Source of the DNA: an uncultured Granulosicoccaceae bacterium
GTDB lineage: Bacteria > Pseudomonadota > Gammaproteobacteria > Granulosicoccales > Granulosicoccaceae
Assembly: GCA_938003855.1 (NCBI GenBank)
Contig: CALKXD010000204.1
Span: forward strand, 1 to 35,792
DNA length: 35,792 nt
Direction of reading: 5' to 3'
The notes under the pieces were generated by a model. That model ran no database searches, had not been told where the DNA came from, and saw only the letters and a program-made list of their open reading frames with translations. Within the stretch, counting starts at the first letter, position 1, and each line of letters opens with the position of its first letter. The position numbers and the translations under genes were made by a program. Below are positions 32,528 to 35,792 of this stretch, in pieces.

Positions 32528-34612
32528 ATGACTGACTTAACTCGTTACCGAAACATAGGGATTTTCGCGCACGTAGATGCTGGCAAGACCACCACCACCG
32601 AACGCATACTGAAGCTGACTGGAAAGATCCATAAGATCGGTGAAGTGCATGATGGTGCGGCGACTACTGATTTCATGGATCAGGAACAAGAGCGTGGCAT
32701 TACTATCCAGTCTGCAGCAACAACCTGCTTCTGGGATGACCATCGCCTGAACATCATTGATACTCCGGGACACGTCGATTTCACTATCGAAGTGTACCGC
32801 TCATTGAAGGTTCTCGACGGTGGCGTCGGCGTATTTTGCGGTTCCGGTGGTGTTGAACCTCAGTCAGAGACAAACTGGCGCTATGCAAACGAATCAGGCG
32901 TCGCTCGCGTAATCTACGTCAACAAGCTCGATCGCATGGGTGCAGATTTCTACCGTGTGGTCAAGCAGGTCGAAGACGTGCTGGGCGCGCGCCCTCTGGT
33001 GATGACCCTGCCAATCGGTATCGAAGACGATTTTTGCGGCATCGTTGATCTGCTGACCCGCAAAGCTTGGGTATGGGACAACACTGGCGATCCCACCAGC
33101 TATGAAATCAAAGATGTTCCTGAAGACATGGTTGACCTGGTCGAAGAATATCGCGAGAAACTGGTCGAAACAGCGGTTGAGCAAGACGACGATGCAATGG
33201 AAAAATACCTTGACGGCGACGAGCCCGATATGGACACATTGAAGCGCTGCATCCGCAAGGGCACCATCAACCTCGATTTCTTCCCGACGCTGTGCGGTAG
33301 CGCGTTCAAGAACAAAGGCGTGCAAAACGTACTGAACGCCGTTGTCGACTACCTGCCAAACCCGACTGAAGTCAAGCCTCAGCCGGAAGTTGATATGGAA
33401 GGTACTGAAACCGGTGAATTTGCACACGTCGATCCGGCCAAACCGCTTCGTGCACTGGCATTCAAAATCATGGATGACCGTTACGGCGCGCTGACCTTTA
33501 CCCGTATTTATACCGGTACCCTATCGAAGGGCACAAACGTACTCAACACCTACACGGGCAAGACCGAGCGCATTGGTCGCATTGTCGAAATGCACGCTGA
33601 TTCCCGCGAAGAACTCGACTCGGCACAAGCCGGTGACATTGTTGCCATCGTAGGCATGAAAAACGTGCAGACCGGCCACACCCTGTGCGATCCGAAATTC
33701 CCGGCCACGCTGGAACCTATGGTATTCCCAGATCCGGTCATCTCGATCGCGGTATCACCAAAGGACAAGGCCGCATCAGAAAAAATGGGCCTGGCACTGA
33801 GCAAGATGGTACAGGAAGACCCGTCATTCCACGTTGAAACTGACGAGGAAAGCGGCGAAACCATTATCAAAGGAATGGGTGAATTGCACCTTGATATTAA
33901 AGTGGACATTCTTCGCCGTACACACGCTGTAGACGTTGAAGTCGGTAAGCCACAGGTGGCGTATCGTGAAACTATCACCAAGGCAATCGAAGACAGCTAC
34001 GTACACAAGAAGCAGACCGGTGGCTCTGGACAGTTCGCCAAGATCGACTACTCAATTGCTCCGGCTGAAGTCGGCTCCGGCTTTACTTTTGAATCCAAGG
34101 TAACCGGCGGTAACGTACCTCGCGAATTCTGGCCTGCCGTCGAGAAGGGCTTCAAGCAGAGTATTGATACCGGTGTTCTGGCAGGCTATCCGTGCCTCGA
34201 CTTCCAGGTCACTTTGCTGGACGGTGCTTTCCACGCGGTCGATTCATCCGCCGTTGCCTACGAAATCGCAGCGCGCGCAGCCTACCGTCAATCCATGCCT
34301 AAAGCCGGTCCGCAGTTGCTGGAGCCGATCATGAAAGTAGATGTGTTCACTCCGGAAGATCACGTCGGTGACGTGATCGGCGATCTCAATCGTCGACGTG
34401 GCATGATCCAGGGGCAGGAAGCCGGTGTTACCGGCGTACGTGTCAAGGCGGACGCGCCATTGAGTGAGATGTTTGGCTACATCGGCGACCTGCGCACCAT
34501 GACCTCTGGTCGTGGCCAGTTCTCGATGGAGTTCTCACACTACGCACCGTGCCCGGCAAATGTTGCGGAAGTTGTCATCGCACAGGCCGCGGAACTTAAG
34601 AAGGCTTCTTAA
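32528..34612 (+). CDS. fusA: Elongation factor G (second-copy, EF-G2 type)
   Basis: A 694-aa translational GTPase that drives ribosome translocation or acts in recycling. Switch and nucleotide motifs are intact: A-H-V-D-A-G-K-T (14-21), D-T-P-G-H, N-K-L-D, and domain [10 protein letters not shown]. The N-terminal [20 protein letters not shown] is typical of the EF-G copy found outside the str operon in Vibrio and Pseudomonas. No rpsL, rpsG or tuf gene is next to it, which supports a second copy. The ATG follows a weak purine stretch (GAGAAACAGAA). It has its own leader region. Confidence 0.96.
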   Translation: MTDLTRYRNIGIFAHVDAGKTTTTERILKLTGKIHKIGEVHDGAATTDFMDQEQERGITIQSAATTCFWDDHRLNIIDTPGHVDFTIEVYRSLKVLDGGVGVFCGSGGVEPQSETNWRYANESGVARVIYVNKLDRMGADFYRVVKQVEDVLGARPLVMTLPIGIEDDFCGIVDLLTRKAWVWDNTGDPTSYEIKDVPEDMVDLVEEYREKLVETAVEQDDDAMEKYLDGDEPDMDTLKRCIRKGTINLDFFPTLCGSAFKNKGVQNVLNAVVDYLPNPTEVKPQPEVDMEGTETGEFAHVDPAKPLRALAFKIMDDRYGALTFTRIYTGTLSKGTNVLNTYTGKTERIGRIVEMHADSREELDSAQAGDIVAIVGMKNVQTGHTLCDPKFPATLEPMVFPDPVISIAVSPKDKAASEKMGLALSKMVQEDPSFHVETDEESGETIIKGMGELHLDIKVDILRRTHAVDVEVGKPQVAYRETITKAIEDSYVHKKQTGGSGQFAKIDYSIAPAEVGSGFTFESKVTGGNVPREFWPAVEKGFKQSIDTGVLAGYPCLDFQVTLLDGAFHAVDSSAVAYEIAARAAYRQSMPKAGPQLLEPIMKVDVFTPEDHVGDVIGDLNRRRGMIQGQEAGVTGVRVKADAPLSEMFGYIGDLRTMTSGRGQFSMEFSHYAPCPANVAEVVIAQAAELKKAS

Positions 34613-34623
34613 AGTCCACTTGT

Positions 34624-34649
34624 TATGCAGGGCAATATTGTCCTGCATA
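34624..34649 (+). terminator. Hairpin after fusA
   Basis: TATGCAGG pairs with CCTGCATA, extended by G-U, C-G and A-U pairs to 11 bp, starting 12 bases after the fusA stop. No T-run follows, so it may be a weak terminator or an mRNA 3' stabiliser with read-through into the cytochrome gene. Confidence 0.5.
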
Positions 34650-34713
34650 CGCCCTACCCTCCGGCACAATGCGCAATGCCTGGCATTGGCCTAACCATCC
34701 AGGACAATCTCTG

Positions 34714-35028
34714 ATGAAACTACTTGTAGCCGTAACTTTTGCATTTCTAAGCACTACCGCCTACGCCGCAGGTGATGCCGAAGCCGGTAAAGCCAAAAGT
34801 GCAGTCTGCGCAGCCTGTCACGGCGCAAATGGTGTCAGTCAAATACCGAATTACCCCAACCTGGCAGGTCAGAAAGCGGCCTACCTCGAAGCTCAGCTAA
34901 AAGCATTTAAATCAGGTGAGCGCAAAGGCGCAAGCTCCGCTGTTATGACTCCCATGGCCACCAACCTGTCGGAGCAGGATATGCAGGACCTGGCGGAGTT
35001 CTACAGCGCCATGGAAGCCGCCAAGTAA
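34714..35028 (+). CDS. Small periplasmic cytochrome c (class I, c553/c4-half type)
   Basis: A 104-aa electron carrier: signal peptide 1-18 (cut after A-Y-A), heme-binding C32-A-A-C35-H36, [12 protein letters not shown] typical of cytochrome c553/c4 domains, and the methionine ligand region M-T-P-M-A-T-N-L-S. One heme per chain. ATG 34714 is chosen because AGGA lies nine bases upstream (34701-34704) and the signal peptide begins here; the in-frame ATG at 34669 would add 15 residues before the signal. Confidence 0.93.
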   Translation: MKLLVAVTFAFLSTTAYAAGDAEAGKAKSAVCAACHGANGVSQIPNYPNLAGQKAAYLEAQLKAFKSGERKGASSAVMTPMATNLSEQDMQDLAEFYSAMEAAK

Positions 35029-35048
35029 GTAAAAACGTCCCGAACTAC

Positions 35049-35073
35049 AATACCCGGCAGCATGTCGGGTGTT
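35049..35073. terminator. Bidirectional terminator-like hairpin
   Basis: AATACCCG, nine-base loop, CGGGTGTT (8 bp with one G-U) lies between the convergent cytochrome and response-regulator genes, 20 bases after the cytochrome stop. The T content after it is modest on the plus strand. Confidence 0.55.
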
Positions 35074-35124
35074 CTACTTACTCCGCCCTCTTTTACACCG
35101 CCATCCGCTTAACTGCCACGCCTC

Positions 35125-35787
35125 TCAGGGCGATACCTCTGACAACTGCCGATCGGCAATAGACTTATTTTGCAGTTTGGCTGCAGCATACACCGCTTCA
35201 GTTCGGTTTTTCACACCAAGCAGACGGAACGATGCCGACACATGGGCCTTCACGGTATTTTCCGATATCCCCAATTTCCTGGCAATTGCTTTGTTTGGCT
35301 TGCCCTGCACCACCTGGTCGAGCACCTCACGCTGCCTCGGCGATAACACACTCAACCCCGAGGCCGCTGTGTTTCTGCTGCTTCGATCCGCTGCAGTAGC
35401 CAGCACCGTTGCCGGCAGATAAGTTGCCCCTGAAAGCACAGAATGCAGGGCTGACGACAGCTCAGCATAGGTGGTGGTTTTTGGGATGAATCCCGCCGCA
35501 CCCGCATCGATCACCTGCCGGATAACGACCGGATCTTCGAGGGCAGAGACCACGGTTATCAGGGCATTGACGCACGCTTTACGGAGACCTTTTAAGGCCT
35601 CTGTACCGCTGATACCCGGAAGAAAATAGTCGAGCAACACCAGGTCGATGGTGGCAAGCCCCGGAGTCTGCAGCGCCTCTTCAAAGGACGCACAGAGAAT
35701 CACCTCAGGTACAGGTTCAAAGTCGCACAGCAGAGTTTTCAATCCTTCCGCAAAAAGATTGTGATCGTCTACCAGCAAAATCTTCAC
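35125..35787 (-). CDS. LuxR/NarL-family response regulator
   Basis: A 220-aa two-component regulator. Receiver domain 1-115: acidic pocket D7-D8, phospho-acceptor D53 (L-L-D-Y-F-L-P), S81 and K103 (F-I-P-K-T), all intact. A linker leads to a LuxR-type helix-turn-helix (about 148-205, L-S-P-R-Q-R-E-V-L and [19 protein letters not shown]). It should be phosphorylated by a sensor kinase not seen in the window. The GTG start at 35787 gives the canonical M-K-I-L-L-V-D-D-H; the frame remains open to the right edge, so an upstream start cannot be excluded. Confidence 0.93.
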   Translation of the reverse strand: MKILLVDDHNLFAEGLKTLLCDFEPVPEVILCASFEEALQTPGLATIDLVLLDYFLPGISGTEALKGLRKACVNALITVVSALEDPVVIRQVIDAGAAGFIPKTTTYAELSSALHSVLSGATYLPATVLATAADRSSRNTAASGLSVLSPRQREVLDQVVQGKPNKAIARKLGISENTVKAHVSASFRLLGVKNRTEAVYAAAKLQNKSIADRQLSEVSP

Positions 35788-35792
35788 ATAGC

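Noticed and set aside
32341-32535. 64-codon frame as a possible fusA leader peptide
   Set aside because: It spans the promoter and leader hairpin and runs past the fusA start; no ribosome binding site.
1-35792. CRISPR arrays, tRNA or rRNA genes, insertion sequences, cobalamin or SAM riboswitches
   Set aside because: Looked for in all gaps; no repeated spacer pattern, cloverleaf, transposase or recognisable riboswitch core was seen by eye.

Overview
The window looks like the chromosome of a marine-type gammaproteobacterium of intermediate GC. The EF-G near the right end is of the second-copy type known from Vibrio and Pseudomonas. The methyl-transfer genes, the amidinotransferase, the molybdopterin oxidoreductase and the TRAP operon are combinations also common in Roseobacter-type Alphaproteobacteria, so class assignment rests mainly on EF-G and stays tentative. 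I see no phage, insertion sequence, CRISPR array, rRNA or tRNA.

Region 1 (1-9227) is a corrinoid-dependent demethylation locus. A plus-strand operon, cut by the left window edge, encodes a corrinoid-binding protein, a DUF1638 protein, a small protein of the misnamed 'virulence factor' family, a zinc-finger-like MTHFR_C (MetV-like) protein, MetF, a methyl-THF:corrinoid methyltransferase and a RACo-type reductive activator. Facing it on the minus strand are a GlxA-type AraC regulator and a non-pyrrolysine MttB-superfamily methyltransferase. The implied route is: quaternary amine methyl group -> corrinoid protein -> THF -> methyl-THF oxidised by MetF/MetV. A betaine-homocysteine-methyltransferase-like gene at 27464-28531 probably belongs functionally with it. 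Several of these enzymes carry arginine-rich terminal tails while the corrinoid protein has a very acidic N-terminus. I consider this charge pairing the most interesting unexplained signal.

Region 2 (9691-15511) is a two-gene envelope operon: a 951-aa protein with a huge basic disordered N-terminus, one membrane segment, BON-like repeats, a Pro-Glu rod and an OmpA domain, followed by a 986-aa membrane-anchored coiled-coil protein, closed by a strong terminator.

Region 3 (15765-19320) has an amidinotransferase (plus) and a molybdopterin oxidoreductase (minus), then a 786-base stretch with no gene (19321-20106).

Region 4 (20107-27370, minus) is a seven-gene catabolic operon read right to left: IPNS-like 2-oxoglutarate/Fe oxygenase, enolase-superfamily enzyme, TRAP transporter P, Q and M subunits, M17 aminopeptidase and a ProXp-ala-type tRNA-editing protein.

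Region 5 (27464-35792) holds the homocysteine methyltransferase, an overlapping three-gene minus-strand cassette (HExxH protein, HNH protein, membrane protein), a HAD phosphatase, a secreted LprI-like protein, a stand-alone fusA with a structured leader, a small cytochrome c and a LuxR-type response regulator at the right edge.
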